Of a DNA stretch of 64,000 nt, positions 1 to 8,981 are shown piece after piece (the first letter of the stretch is position 1; each line of letters begins with the position of its first letter). The notes beneath the pieces were generated by a model. It was not told the origin of the DNA. It searched no databases and saw only the letters and a program-made list of their open reading frames with translations. The stretch covers positions 1-64,000 of the forward strand of contig JAFROX010000001.1 in assembly GCA_017429475.1 (NCBI GenBank). The letters are read 5' to 3'. This DNA comes from Bacteroidales bacterium. Lineage in GTDB: Bacteria; Bacteroidota; Bacteroidia; Bacteroidales; UBA932. The position numbers and the translations under genes are program-made.

Positions 1-386
1 TCGTCCTGCTTAACGCAGAACTCGTCTCCGTCGGGTCCCTCCCGCTCTGCGTGCCGCGGGTGGCCAGCCCCCACTCAGACCCTTCTTTCCTGCTGGGGCG
101 AGCTTGTTATATATATGCATTCTGCGTATAAATACAATCCGGCTAATGACAGATAATATTTATTATTGATAATCTTTCAGGTCAATTTAAGATCCCTAAA
201 GAAAGAAAGTGTAAATTTGTAATTAAGGTAGCACATAAGTGATGCTATTTATCGTAAACGTTTGGCACTATTGGTTTCTGATGTACTACTATTTGTTATT
301 GAAGGTGGAATAAGTAACAATAACCAAATGGGCGCGTAATTTCGTTTTAAAAACTTTATTGTATTCCAAGACATAGTTTAGACCGT
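1..386. other. Non-coding left flank of the defence island
   Basis: I see no convincing gene here. Bases 1 to about 110 are GC-rich; the rest, up to the first ATG at 387, is AT-rich. The GC-rich part has open frames but none with a protein-like pattern. The 10-mer CTTAACGCAG at 9-18 occurs in inverted form (CTGCGTTAAG) at 15327-15336, at the other edge of the island. The AT-rich half should hold the promoter of the defence operon, but I cannot pick a clear TAnnTTTG element in it. Confidence 0.5.
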
Positions 387-776
387 ATGGTTATGCTTTC
401 TTCACAATCCGGTCTTATCCTTTCCGAGAATTATCTCCCGGAGTTCACCTATGTGAATCTGGGTGAATTGCTTGCAAAGGCCCTCAAGGACGAAGACCTC
501 TCCGGCAGGTTCCTGCCTATGAAAGCCTGGGATGCGCTCAAATCCATAATGGCAGATAATACCATAGACGGCACCCTCGCCGTCTCCAACTTCAACATCC
601 TATTCGAGCCTGCCCTGAAGATAAACCTCAACGCCTTCCTGAAGGAGGCTATGACCGGCAGGCAGCTTATCCTCAAACTTGAACATCCCGTAGCCGGAGA
701 CTGGCATTACTACCCGTTCCCGGAGGACCATACCTATTACCTGGACCTCACCGGCATCAACTCCACAACATGCTAA
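387..776 (+). CDS. Small unknown protein, first gene of BREX-like cluster
   Basis: A 129-residue soluble protein that I do not recognise. It has no signal peptide, membrane segment or obvious catalytic motif. It reads as a mixed alpha/beta domain, with a helical N-terminal half and a C-terminal part rich in aromatic residues (WHYYPFPEDHTYYLDL). It starts at the ATG after a long AT-rich leader and ends 13 bases before the large ATPase gene, so the two are almost certainly co-transcribed. BREX operons often begin with small proteins of the BrxA or BrxB type, and this one has a comparable position, but I cannot show homology from the sequence alone. An accessory or regulatory role in the defence system is an inference from position. 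Confidence 0.75.
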   Translation: MVMLSSQSGLILSENYLPEFTYVNLGELLAKALKDEDLSGRFLPMKAWDALKSIMADNTIDGTLAVSNFNILFEPALKINLNAFLKEAMTGRQLILKLEHPVAGDWHYYPFPEDHTYYLDLTGINSTTC

Positions 777-789
777 ATCAAGCAAAGCA

Positions 790-3700
790 ATGAAATACGC
801 AGATTTAATCCAATTCGAACCCATTAACGAAGTCGTGAAATTCGACCGCCTCTCAGACGGCGAATACCGCAAATCCCTCGTCAGGAACTTCGTTTTCTCC
901 GACGCTTACGAAAAGAGCATCATCCCGGCCATCTGCCGCAACCTGGACTACACCACGTCCGCCGAGACCTTCGGTATCCAGATTGTCGGTTCCTACGGTA
1001 CCGGTAAATCTCACTTGATGTCGCTCTTCTCGCTGGTGGCCGAAGATGCCGCATACCTGGACCTCGTTGGCAGCGAATCCGCCAAGAAGGACCTCACCAT
1101 GATTGCCGGCAAGTACAAGACCATCCGTTTCGAATTGGGCAACGACCAGGAACTTTGGGACATCGTTTGCTACCGCATCGATGAAGGCCTCAAAGCCCTC
1201 GGCATTGACTATTCCATCGCTGCCGACACATCCCTGCGCTCCTACGCGGAGAAGATAAACGTCATGATGGCCTTCTTCGAGCAGAAGTACCCGAACCACG
1301 GCCTGATGATTATCATTGACGAAATGCTGTCCTACCTCAAGGGCCGTTCCGGTTCCGATGCCCTCAACCGAGACCTTGCCGTGCTGCAGGGCCTGGGCCA
1401 GGCATCCGACAAGTCCAAGTTCCGTATGGTGTTCGGCGTTCAGGAACTCATCTATAACGCTCCTGAATTCCAGTTCGCAGCCCAGATGCTGCAGAAGGTG
1501 AACGACCGCTTCAAGGACCTCACCATCACCAAACAGGACGTGGAATTCGTCACCAGCCGCCGACTCCTCAAGAAGAACGACGCCCAGAAAGCCAAGATTC
1601 GCGAGCATCTCTCCAAGTTCACTGCGTATTTCACGGAGGTTTCCAAGGATCTGGACAAGTATGTGGAACTGTTCCCGGTCAATCCTTCCTACTTCGACAA
1701 TTTCTCCCGCATCCGTGTGGCCAAGTCCCAGCGCGAGGTTCTCAAAACCCTCTCCGCCAAGTTCGCAGCCATCATGAGCCAGGATGTTCCCACCCAGGAG
1801 CCTGGTCTTATCAGCTACGACTCCTACTGGGACGATATGGATGCATCTTCCGATATGAAGACAGATCCGGATGTCCGCCGTGTCTCCGAGATTATGGAAA
1901 TCATCTACCAGAAGATAGACGATAACTTCCGTGACGCCCGAGCCAAGAAGGCTCCGCTGGCCCGTCGTATCGCAGGCGCCTGCGCCATCAAGATTCTGCA
2001 GGATGACCTCACGCGCCAGAACGGTATCACCGCCGAATCCCTCGTGGACGACCTCTGCTACCTGGATGCCAACATCCTCGACCGTGACTTCCTCAAGGAC
2101 GTGATTGAGACCACCGCTTCCCAGATTGTCACCGCCACCGTTGGCCAGTACTTCGAGAAGAATGACCAGAACCAAGAATTCCACCTGCGTGTCCAGGGTG
2201 GCGTCAACTACGAGCAGAAAATCAAGGACTATGCGGCCCAGATGACCGACGATGTCAAGGATTCCTACTGGTATTCATTCCTCGTGGAGTTCCTGCCCGT
2301 TGAGGTGGAGCAGTACCGCAAGGAGTTCAAGATTTTCACCCACAAGATTGAGTGGCGCTCCCATAAGATGATGCTGGACGGCTATCTTTTCTTTGGCAAC
2401 CCAGACCAGCGCAGCACGACGCATCCCGAGCAGAACTTCTACATCTACTTCATGCCGGTCTTCAACAAGAAGAACATCGTCCAGAAAGACGAAGCCGACA
2501 GCATTTACATACGCCTGGAAACCATATCCGACGAGATGAAGGATGTCATCTCCCTGTACGCTGCCTCCGAGGCTCTTAAAGCCAGCGCACCTTCTTCCGA
2601 GAAGCCTTATTACGACCAGTTCCGCAAGACCTGGCTCGATCGGCTCCGCGGACTTTTCGACAAAGAATTCCCGCAGGCCCTCCGTGTCTTCTACCAGGGC
2701 AAGCAGCAGACCCTCACCCCGGCCCAGCTCGCCGGTCCTTCCAAAGAAAGCATCATTTCCAACATTGCCTCGATGCTTCTCGAAGACCATTTCTGCGCAA
2801 CCCTCAAAGACTATCCCAAGTTCTCGCTGTTGCTCCAGCCGCTCTCCACGTCAAACCAAGACGCAATCCTTAAGGCTGCACGCCAGAAGATTGCCAATCC
2901 CAATATGTCTAACCGTAATGGTGAGGCTATCCTTGCCGGTCTCGGTCTCCTGGACGAGAACACCCTCTCACTCCAGAACTCTATCTACGCCCGCAGCATC
3001 CTCCAGATGATGAAGGATAAGGGAGAAGACAAGGTCCTCAACCGCGATGAGATTCTGGAGCGCTTCTGGGAAGACATCTACCGGAGCAAGGACTTCCACA
3101 TTGATTCATCCTTCGAGTACATCGTCCTTTGCGCGATGGTGGTCCTCGGTGAGATTGAAATTGAATACCCGGGCGGCAAGAACATCAACGCCACCTCTAT
3201 CAAGGATACCGTGGACATCACGAAGGACTTCACCTACACCTTCTCCCACGTCCGCCGTCCCCGTGGCCTCAACATGCCTGCCGTGAAGGAACTCTTCCTG
3301 GGCATCACCGGTCACGACTATTCCAACAATCTGGACGACCCGGAGGTCTATTCCAAGCTGCTCACGGCCGCTTCTGCAATGGCCAGCGAGATTGTCTCCC
3401 TCCAGTACAAGATTAAGGGTGGTGTGAGCATCGGCGATGTGGACATCATTGATCCATTCACCGCCACTGGACTTGCAAATAGCCTGGATGCGATGAAGGG
3501 AGTCTGTGACCAGGTACCGGCCTACAACACCAAAGCCAAGATGCGGAATCTACGCTGGTCTGCGGCCGACCTCAAGAGGTTCTTCGAGTCAAAGCCCAAT
3601 ATCGACAAGATCCGCCGTGCCCTCGAAATCCGCGACGAACTCAAGCACCGCATCGACTACCTCAAGCAGGCGCTCCAGTATGTCTATGTCAAGGAGTTCG

Positions 3701-4440
3701 AGAAGGAAATCAACGATGCTATTGCCAAGATTGATTCCGTGGTGGAGAAGGGTACCGATGCTGCGCTGAAGGCCTACGAGGCAGAGTTGGATAAACTCAT
3801 CGACAAATACATCGACTGGTATCTCAAAGAGTATGAGCGCGTAACTATCAACGAATTCCAGAACAACACCAAGCGGATGATTCTCTCCTCCGATGCCAAG
3901 AAGGTTTGCGACGCTGCCTGCGGTGAGGACTTCATCCCGGTTTCCTCGCAGTTTATTGCCTGGGAGAAGAAGATGTCCCAACTCACGCTCAAGAGTTCTA
4001 TGGTCACCAAGGCTTCGCTCAAGAACCAGCCTTACCAGGGCTTCAACCCGCGTGACTACAAAGACTTCATCCTGCCCGACATCAACAAACTGAAGGATGA
4101 ACTGGATGGCATTTACACGGCCATCGACCACACCCTCCACGTCACGCTCCAGGACCAGAACCTGCTGCAGAACGCCAAGGACGCACTTTCGGACTATGAG
4201 CAGAAACTGGTGGATAAGTTTCATAATGTGGAGACCAATCCGGATAACGTGAAGCAGATTATTGACATTATCCATAAGTTGCACGCCGGCATCCGCAAGA
4301 TTACCATAACTCACGAGGACATTCTGGCCGTGATTGACGGTCTGATGACGCCGAAGGACGTGATTAAGGCGTTCAAGGAACTCATTGAGACCCGCACCGC
4401 TGGTGCTGAAGGTGATAACATTCGAATCCTCATCAAATAG
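790..4440 (+). CDS. Large P-loop ATPase, DUF6079/BrxC/PglY-like
   Basis: A 1216-residue cytoplasmic P-loop NTPase of the type that accompanies PglZ proteins in BREX and Pgl defence systems (BrxC/PglY role). The Walker A motif GSYGTGKS lies at about residues 67-74. A hydrophobic stretch ending in IIIDEM, near residues 172-180, fits Walker B. The rest is a long, mainly helical region, with heptad-like Lys/Glu-rich segments between about 940 and 1200 that could form coiled coils. The N-terminus (FDRLSDGEYRKSLVRNFVFSD) resembles proteins annotated as DUF6079. It sits between the small first gene and the methyltransferase, with 8 bases to the latter, so the three should be made together. In BREX such ATPases are thought to work with the methylase and PglZ on phage DNA. 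Exact family assignment needs a profile search. Confidence 0.85.
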   Translation: MKYADLIQFEPINEVVKFDRLSDGEYRKSLVRNFVFSDAYEKSIIPAICRNLDYTTSAETFGIQIVGSYGTGKSHLMSLFSLVAEDAAYLDLVGSESAKKDLTMIAGKYKTIRFELGNDQELWDIVCYRIDEGLKALGIDYSIAADTSLRSYAEKINVMMAFFEQKYPNHGLMIIIDEMLSYLKGRSGSDALNRDLAVLQGLGQASDKSKFRMVFGVQELIYNAPEFQFAAQMLQKVNDRFKDLTITKQDVEFVTSRRLLKKNDAQKAKIREHLSKFTAYFTEVSKDLDKYVELFPVNPSYFDNFSRIRVAKSQREVLKTLSAKFAAIMSQDVPTQEPGLISYDSYWDDMDASSDMKTDPDVRRVSEIMEIIYQKIDDNFRDARAKKAPLARRIAGACAIKILQDDLTRQNGITAESLVDDLCYLDANILDRDFLKDVIETTASQIVTATVGQYFEKNDQNQEFHLRVQGGVNYEQKIKDYAAQMTDDVKDSYWYSFLVEFLPVEVEQYRKEFKIFTHKIEWRSHKMMLDGYLFFGNPDQRSTTHPEQNFYIYFMPVFNKKNIVQKDEADSIYIRLETISDEMKDVISLYAASEALKASAPSSEKPYYDQFRKTWLDRLRGLFDKEFPQALRVFYQGKQQTLTPAQLAGPSKESIISNIASMLLEDHFCATLKDYPKFSLLLQPLSTSNQDAILKAARQKIANPNMSNRNGEAILAGLGLLDENTLSLQNSIYARSILQMMKDKGEDKVLNRDEILERFWEDIYRSKDFHIDSSFEYIVLCAMVVLGEIEIEYPGGKNINATSIKDTVDITKDFTYTFSHVRRPRGLNMPAVKELFLGITGHDYSNNLDDPEVYSKLLTAASAMASEIVSLQYKIKGGVSIGDVDIIDPFTATGLANSLDAMKGVCDQVPAYNTKAKMRNLRWSAADLKRFFESKPNIDKIRRALEIRDELKHRIDYLKQALQYVYVKEFEKEINDAIAKIDSVVEKGTDAALKAYEAELDKLIDKYIDWYLKEYERVTINEFQNNTKRMILSSDAKKVCDAACGEDFIPVSSQFIAWEKKMSQLTLKSSMVTKASLKNQPYQGFNPRDYKDFILPDINKLKDELDGIYTAIDHTLHVTLQDQNLLQNAKDALSDYEQKLVDKFHNVETNPDNVKQIIDIIHKLHAGIRKITITHEDILAVIDGLMTPKDVIKAFKELIETRTAGAEGDNIRILIK

Positions 4441-4448
4441 AAGATACT

Positions 4449-7133
4449 ATGGCAGAAGACATCAATAACAGCTTGTTTTCACAGGATGTGCTGGACTCGA
4501 TGGAGTCTCCGCATCTCTTTAACCAGAAACACGAAGGACCAGTGACGGTATTAGGTCATACCTTCGATAATGATGAAGAACGCAGGGCGTATTTCAGGGA
4601 GGAACTCAGGAAGAAGTTGCCGGAGTTAAAGAAGATAGAGGGATTTCCGATAGGGGCTGATGATGACATCCTTGCATTGTCTGACCCTCCTTATTTTACG
4701 GCTTGTCCTAATCCGTGGCTGAATGAGTTCGTTGAGGAGTGGGAAAAGGAGAAACACCAGCTCGTTGCCGAAGGAAAGCGAACAGAGGAGAAGGTGGTGA
4801 CAGAGCCATATGCGAAAGACATAAGTGAAGGTAAAAATAATCCTGTCTATAATGCTCATTCTTATCATACGAAGGTCCCGCATCCTGCTATAATGCGTTA
4901 CCTTCTGCATTATACCTCTCCGGGAGATATCATTTTTGATGGATTTGCCGGTACTGGTATGACTGGTGTCGCTGCCACGATGTGTGACCATCCGGAAGCG
5001 GATGTCAAAAAGGCTATTGAGGATGAATTCAATGCACAAGGGGAGCCTTTCTCTTGGGGAAAAAGACATGCTATTGTTTCAGATCTAAGCCCTGTCGCTT
5101 GTCTCATTAGTGCAAATTATAACGCCCCTCTTAGTTCACCCAATGTTTATAAAAGAATAGAGTCCGTTTTGGACCAAGTAGAAAAAGAGTACGGCTGGCT
5201 ATATAAAACGAAAGATTCTAACGGATTCGAGCGTGACATAAACTATGTTGTCTGGAGCGATGTGTTTGTATGTCCTAATTGTGGTGAAAAGATAGTCTTC
5301 TATAATGCTGCTGTAGACCATAAAACTGGTCTTGTCAGCGATAACTTCCGCTGCCCTCATTGTGGCACCCAACACACCAAAAAGAGCGTGTCTAAATCAA
5401 TGGTTTCACGATATGACAGTGTGCTGGAAGAAACTATTACCGTACAAGAGAAAGTACCTGTTTTAATCAATTATATTGCAGGGAAACGCTCTTCATACAA
5501 TAAGGAGGTTTCCGAAGAGGATCTGCTCTTGATAAAAAAGGCAGACCATCTTGCAGAATCTTTTAGTTATACGAGCAATAGGATGATGGAGGGGTCAGAG
5601 GCAAGACGAAATGATCGTCAAGGATTAACTCATGTTCATCATTTCTATTTCTCAAGGTCACTGGTTATACTTGAAAGACTTCTTTCTCTTTGTAACGACA
5701 AGGAGTTTAGGTTCTTGGTCAATAGTCAACTCGTCAATATCTCAAAGCTTAACCGCTATCGTCCAGGGGTTTCATTCCCGTACAATCCTTTAAGCGGCAC
5801 CTTGTATATTGGTTCTCAAATTTCTGAATCCAATGTGTTTGTCGCTTTGAGGAATAAGCTATCTAAGCTTAATAAGATTATTCCAGCCATTGGAGGTGAT
5901 AATGTTACGAGTGTTATAAGTGCCACAGGCCTTAATCTCGCTTCTGACTCCATCGATTACATCTTTACAGATCCTCCTTTCGGTGCCAATATATCATATT
6001 CGGAATTGAATTTCCTGCAAGAGTCGTGGCTGAAGGTTACTACAGATAATCGTGATGAAGCAATTGTAAATGATTCTCATAACAAAACGTTATTCGATTA
6101 TCAAGACTTGATGACAAAGTCACTTAGCGAATATTATAGAGTCTTGAAGCCCAATCGATGGATGACCGTAGAATTCAGCAATACTTCTGCTTCTGTGTGG
6201 AACTCTATTCAAAACGCTTTGCAGAATGTCGGTTTCATCGTTGTTAATGTTGCGGCACTTGATAAACAACAAGGTTCTTTTAAGGCTGTAAACACCCCAA
6301 CTGCGGTGAAGCAAGACTTAATCATAACTTGCTTTAAGCCTTCGGACGAATTGGCAACTAAGGTTCTAACCTCATTTGACAAGCCGTCCAGCGCAATGGA
6401 TTTTATCGAAGAGTATCTGCAACATCTTCCTGTACATCTTGAAAGAGAGCAAAAGACGACTACCGTAATAGAGAGAAGCCCAAAGATACTTTACGATCGC
6501 TTGATTGCATACTATGTTCAAAAAGGTTTGCCTGTTCCATTTGATGCTGCTGCATTTCAAGATGAACTACGTAATAGATTTGTCGAATGTGATGGTATGT
6601 TCTTTACTCCTTCTCAGTTAGCAGACTATAAAGAGAAGAAGAAACAGGCTCCAGAAATAGTTCCGATGGGTCTAATTGTTTCAAATGAAGCAGATGGTAT
6701 TGAGTGGTTGAGAAATCGTCTTCGCGATAATCCACAAGCTTATCAAGACATTCAGCCCGAGTGGATGCAGGCCATAAATGGACTTAGGAAGGGAGATATT
6801 CTCCCTGAATTACGCGACCTTCTGGAAGAGAATTTTATCGAAGAAAGTGGCGGTAAATGGCGTCTGCCTAACATTCAGGATGACGTTGATAAGGATAAAC
6901 TCCGCGAAAAAGCCTTGCTGAAGGAGTTCAAGATTTACGTTGAGGCGGCAAGCAAGCCGCACGCTCGCATCAAGGAGGTGCGTGTGGAGGCTATTCGTGC
7001 CGGTTTCAAGAAGTGCTATATGGAGAAGGATTTTGCCACCATCGTAATGGTCGGCGACAAGATTCCGCAGAACCTGCTTACGGAAGATGACATCCTGCTC
7101 CAGTTCTACGACATCGCCCGTACTCGCGTTTGA
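4449..7133 (+). CDS. Zn-ribbon DNA methyltransferase (PglX-like role)
   Basis: An 894-residue DNA methyltransferase. The AdoMet-binding motif I is FDGFAGTGMTG at about residues 163-173 and the catalytic motif IV is DPPF at about 507. Two CPxC knuckles at about 274-305 form a zinc ribbon between them, as in methylases of the COG1743/DUF1156 kind. A further SDPPYFTACPNPW stretch occurs near residue 76. The C-terminal third has no motif I recognise and may help recognise target DNA. In BREX and Pgl systems the methylase marks host DNA so that the system acts on unmodified phage DNA; the same role is inferred here from the adjacent ATPase and downstream PglZ. The gene is mosaic in base composition: both ends are GC-rich like the neighbours, but about 4870-6870 is clearly AT-rich. 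Confidence 0.88.
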   Translation: MAEDINNSLFSQDVLDSMESPHLFNQKHEGPVTVLGHTFDNDEERRAYFREELRKKLPELKKIEGFPIGADDDILALSDPPYFTACPNPWLNEFVEEWEKEKHQLVAEGKRTEEKVVTEPYAKDISEGKNNPVYNAHSYHTKVPHPAIMRYLLHYTSPGDIIFDGFAGTGMTGVAATMCDHPEADVKKAIEDEFNAQGEPFSWGKRHAIVSDLSPVACLISANYNAPLSSPNVYKRIESVLDQVEKEYGWLYKTKDSNGFERDINYVVWSDVFVCPNCGEKIVFYNAAVDHKTGLVSDNFRCPHCGTQHTKKSVSKSMVSRYDSVLEETITVQEKVPVLINYIAGKRSSYNKEVSEEDLLLIKKADHLAESFSYTSNRMMEGSEARRNDRQGLTHVHHFYFSRSLVILERLLSLCNDKEFRFLVNSQLVNISKLNRYRPGVSFPYNPLSGTLYIGSQISESNVFVALRNKLSKLNKIIPAIGGDNVTSVISATGLNLASDSIDYIFTDPPFGANISYSELNFLQESWLKVTTDNRDEAIVNDSHNKTLFDYQDLMTKSLSEYYRVLKPNRWMTVEFSNTSASVWNSIQNALQNVGFIVVNVAALDKQQGSFKAVNTPTAVKQDLIITCFKPSDELATKVLTSFDKPSSAMDFIEEYLQHLPVHLEREQKTTTVIERSPKILYDRLIAYYVQKGLPVPFDAAAFQDELRNRFVECDGMFFTPSQLADYKEKKKQAPEIVPMGLIVSNEADGIEWLRNRLRDNPQAYQDIQPEWMQAINGLRKGDILPELRDLLEENFIEESGGKWRLPNIQDDVDKDKLREKALLKEFKIYVEAASKPHARIKEVRVEAIRAGFKKCYMEKDFATIVMVGDKIPQNLLTEDDILLQFYDIARTRV

Positions 7134-7151
7134 CCGATAGATGGATTTCAG

Positions 7152-7159
7152 TATCTTTA
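7152..7159 (+). promoter_or_regulatory. Possible -7 element before the AlbA_2 gene
   Basis: TATCTTTA matches seven of eight positions of a Bacteroidota -7 box and lies about 30 bases before the ATG at 7190, in the first gap of more than 50 bases inside the cluster. It suggests that the second half of the island can be transcribed separately. Confidence 0.3.
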
Positions 7160-7189
7160 CAGCATGATGTGTAATGAAATGTGAATCAC

Positions 7190-8851
7190 ATGAAAGAGCA
7201 AGAGTTAATACAATATCTTAAGGAGAATTACCCTGAGGAGAATAGTCGTTGCGAATGGAAGGAGTTCAAGAGCCTGAAAAATTCATTCAATGGCTCTTCG
7301 AGGGATGATGTGATTTCCTATGTCTCTGCCATCGCAAATATGGAGGGTGGACATCTGGTAATCGGCGTTAAGGACAAGAGCCTGGATATTATTGGTTTTG
7401 AACCATATAATCACGATCGTCAGAATGTCGTTCTTCGACTGACTGAGCAGTGCCCGAACCTGTCTTCTGAAGGGTTGAGTGTGGACGAATTCATTACAGA
7501 TGATACCAACAAGCGTGTCTGGATTTTCCACATCCCGAAGCATATGCCTCGCCAACCTGTTTATGCACACAACAAAGCATTTCAAAGGAAAGAGGATTCT
7601 CTGGTAGAGATTACGCGCGAACGGATGGATGCGATTCTGTCTGAACCCTTGATTGAGAAAGATTGGACGGCTACGATTATTCCGGATGCCACGCTGGATG
7701 ACTTGGACCCTGCTGCAATAGCTATGGCCAGGGAGAAGTACAAGGAAGTGTATCCGGCAAAGGCCAAAGAAGTGGATATGTGGGATGACGTGAAGTTCCT
7801 CAACAAGGCTAAAATCACAACGAAGGGCAAGATTACCATCGCGGCAATCATTCTCTTGGGAAGGGAGGAATCGGAGCATTATCTCTCACCAGCTGTTTGC
7901 CAGGTCCGTTGGCAGCTGAAGGATTCCTCGCGGCAAAACCTGGACTTCCATATATTCACCATTCCGATGATTCTTTCTATTGAAGCAATACGTCAGACTA
8001 TTCGGAATACGACATATGAATATACCATTCAGGGCAGTATATTCCCTGAGACGATGCCGCGCTATGATGTGTTTACAATCAGAGAACCGCTGAATAACGC
8101 CCTGGCACATCAGGACTATTCGAAAAAAGCGAGGATTGAGGTGATCGAGTATGAGAACGAAAAGTTAGTTTTCCGCAACTATGGTTCTTTCCTGCCGGGT
8201 ACGGTCGAGAAGGTCGTAATGGAAGATAGCCCGGAATCTGTATATCGTAATCCGTTCCTGGTAGAAGCAATGCGCAACGTGCATATGGTCGAAACCGAGG
8301 GTGGTGGCATCAAGAAACTCTTCGAGCAGCAGCAGAAAAGGTTTTTCCCGCTTCCCGAATACGATCTCAGCAACAATATGGTAAGAGTTGAGATAGAGGG
8401 ATGCGTAATCGATGAGGCTTTCGCCCGCATCTTGGTCAATAATCCTTCGCTGACACTCCCGGATGTCATGCTCTTGGACAAAGTGCAAAAGCACAAACCG
8501 CTGAAAGAGGAACAGATTGCATATTTGAGGAAGAAGAAATTTGTCGAAGGCAGAAAGAACAATCTTTTCCTGTCCTCGAAAATTGCCACAGCGAGTCAAC
8601 ATGTCGGCCTTAAGTCCTCATATATCAAGAACAAGAGTTTCGATGACGAATACTTCAAGAAACTGATTCTTGAGTATATAAATAAGTTCGGAAAGGCGTC
8701 CAGGAAAGAGATTGACGATCTGTTGCTCGGAAAGCTCTCCGACAACCTGACACCTCAACAGAAGAAATACAAGGTTATGAACCTGCTCACCTCTCTTCGA
8801 ATCAGCGGAAAGATAAAAAGCGGGGAGAAACGGATGTGGTATCCGGTCTGA
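7190..8851 (+). CDS. AlbA_2/Schlafen-type ATP-binding protein (COG2865-like)
   Basis: A 553-residue protein with the layout of COG2865 regulators. An AlbA_2 (Schlafen-like) domain covers about residues 1-130, with the typical CEWKEFKSL and NMEGGHLVIGVKD patterns. A GHKL-type ATP-binding region follows at about 300-400 (NALAHQDYS, then TEGGGIKKLF). The C-terminal ~150 residues are Lys-rich and look like winged-helix DNA-binding segments. I take the ATG at 7190 rather than a GTG nine bases upstream. Proteins of this kind are often embedded in phage-defence loci, including BREX, where they may act as regulators or as extra effectors. Gaps of 56 bases before and 130 after suggest its own transcription unit. 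Which role it has here is unknown. Confidence 0.85.
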   Translation: MKEQELIQYLKENYPEENSRCEWKEFKSLKNSFNGSSRDDVISYVSAIANMEGGHLVIGVKDKSLDIIGFEPYNHDRQNVVLRLTEQCPNLSSEGLSVDEFITDDTNKRVWIFHIPKHMPRQPVYAHNKAFQRKEDSLVEITRERMDAILSEPLIEKDWTATIIPDATLDDLDPAAIAMAREKYKEVYPAKAKEVDMWDDVKFLNKAKITTKGKITIAAIILLGREESEHYLSPAVCQVRWQLKDSSRQNLDFHIFTIPMILSIEAIRQTIRNTTYEYTIQGSIFPETMPRYDVFTIREPLNNALAHQDYSKKARIEVIEYENEKLVFRNYGSFLPGTVEKVVMEDSPESVYRNPFLVEAMRNVHMVETEGGGIKKLFEQQQKRFFPLPEYDLSNNMVRVEIEGCVIDEAFARILVNNPSLTLPDVMLLDKVQKHKPLKEEQIAYLRKKKFVEGRKNNLFLSSKIATASQHVGLKSSYIKNKSFDDEYFKKLILEYINKFGKASRKEIDDLLLGKLSDNLTPQQKKYKVMNLLTSLRISGKIKSGEKRMWYPV

Positions 8852-8981
8852 TGACTTTTAAGCGAAATTGTTGTTTAATTAAACGAGGCCTTCGCTTAAT
8901 TCATTGATTATCAGCAGATAGATATTGATTTGACAATTAAGCCAATTAATCACTGTTTTTAAGCGAGCCGATTTGAATTTG
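8852..8981 (+). promoter_or_regulatory. Intergenic region with three TTAAGCGA copies
   Basis: This 130-base AT-rich gap separates the AlbA_2 gene from pglZ. TTTTAAGCGAA at 8856-8866 and TTCGCTTAA at 8891-8899 form a perfect 9-bp inverted repeat, and TTTTAAGCGA returns in direct orientation at 8957-8966, just before the pglZ start. Three copies in so short a space suggest an operator, perhaps for the neighbouring AlbA_2 protein or an unseen regulator. The hairpin formed by the first two copies could also act in RNA. Confidence 0.45.

Noticed and set aside
1..110. Possible tRNA, structured RNA or gene end at the window start
   Set aside because: No cloverleaf or T-loop sequence can be built, and no frame has a protein-like pattern. 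I record it only as a GC-rich flank.
853..2184. A 443-codon open frame on the minus strand, opposite the large ATPase gene
   Set aside because: It is a shadow of a GC-rich gene with strong third-position bias. It has low-complexity Val/Gly/Glu/Leu-rich composition and no motif, whereas the opposite strand has Walker motifs and operon spacing. The same holds for 3589-4314, 12169-13554 and 31033-32010.
4674..4690. DPPY motif near residue 76 of the methyltransferase as evidence for a second methylase domain
   Set aside because: There is no second AdoMet motif close by, and the main pair of motifs I and IV is complete elsewhere. The motif may be family-specific.
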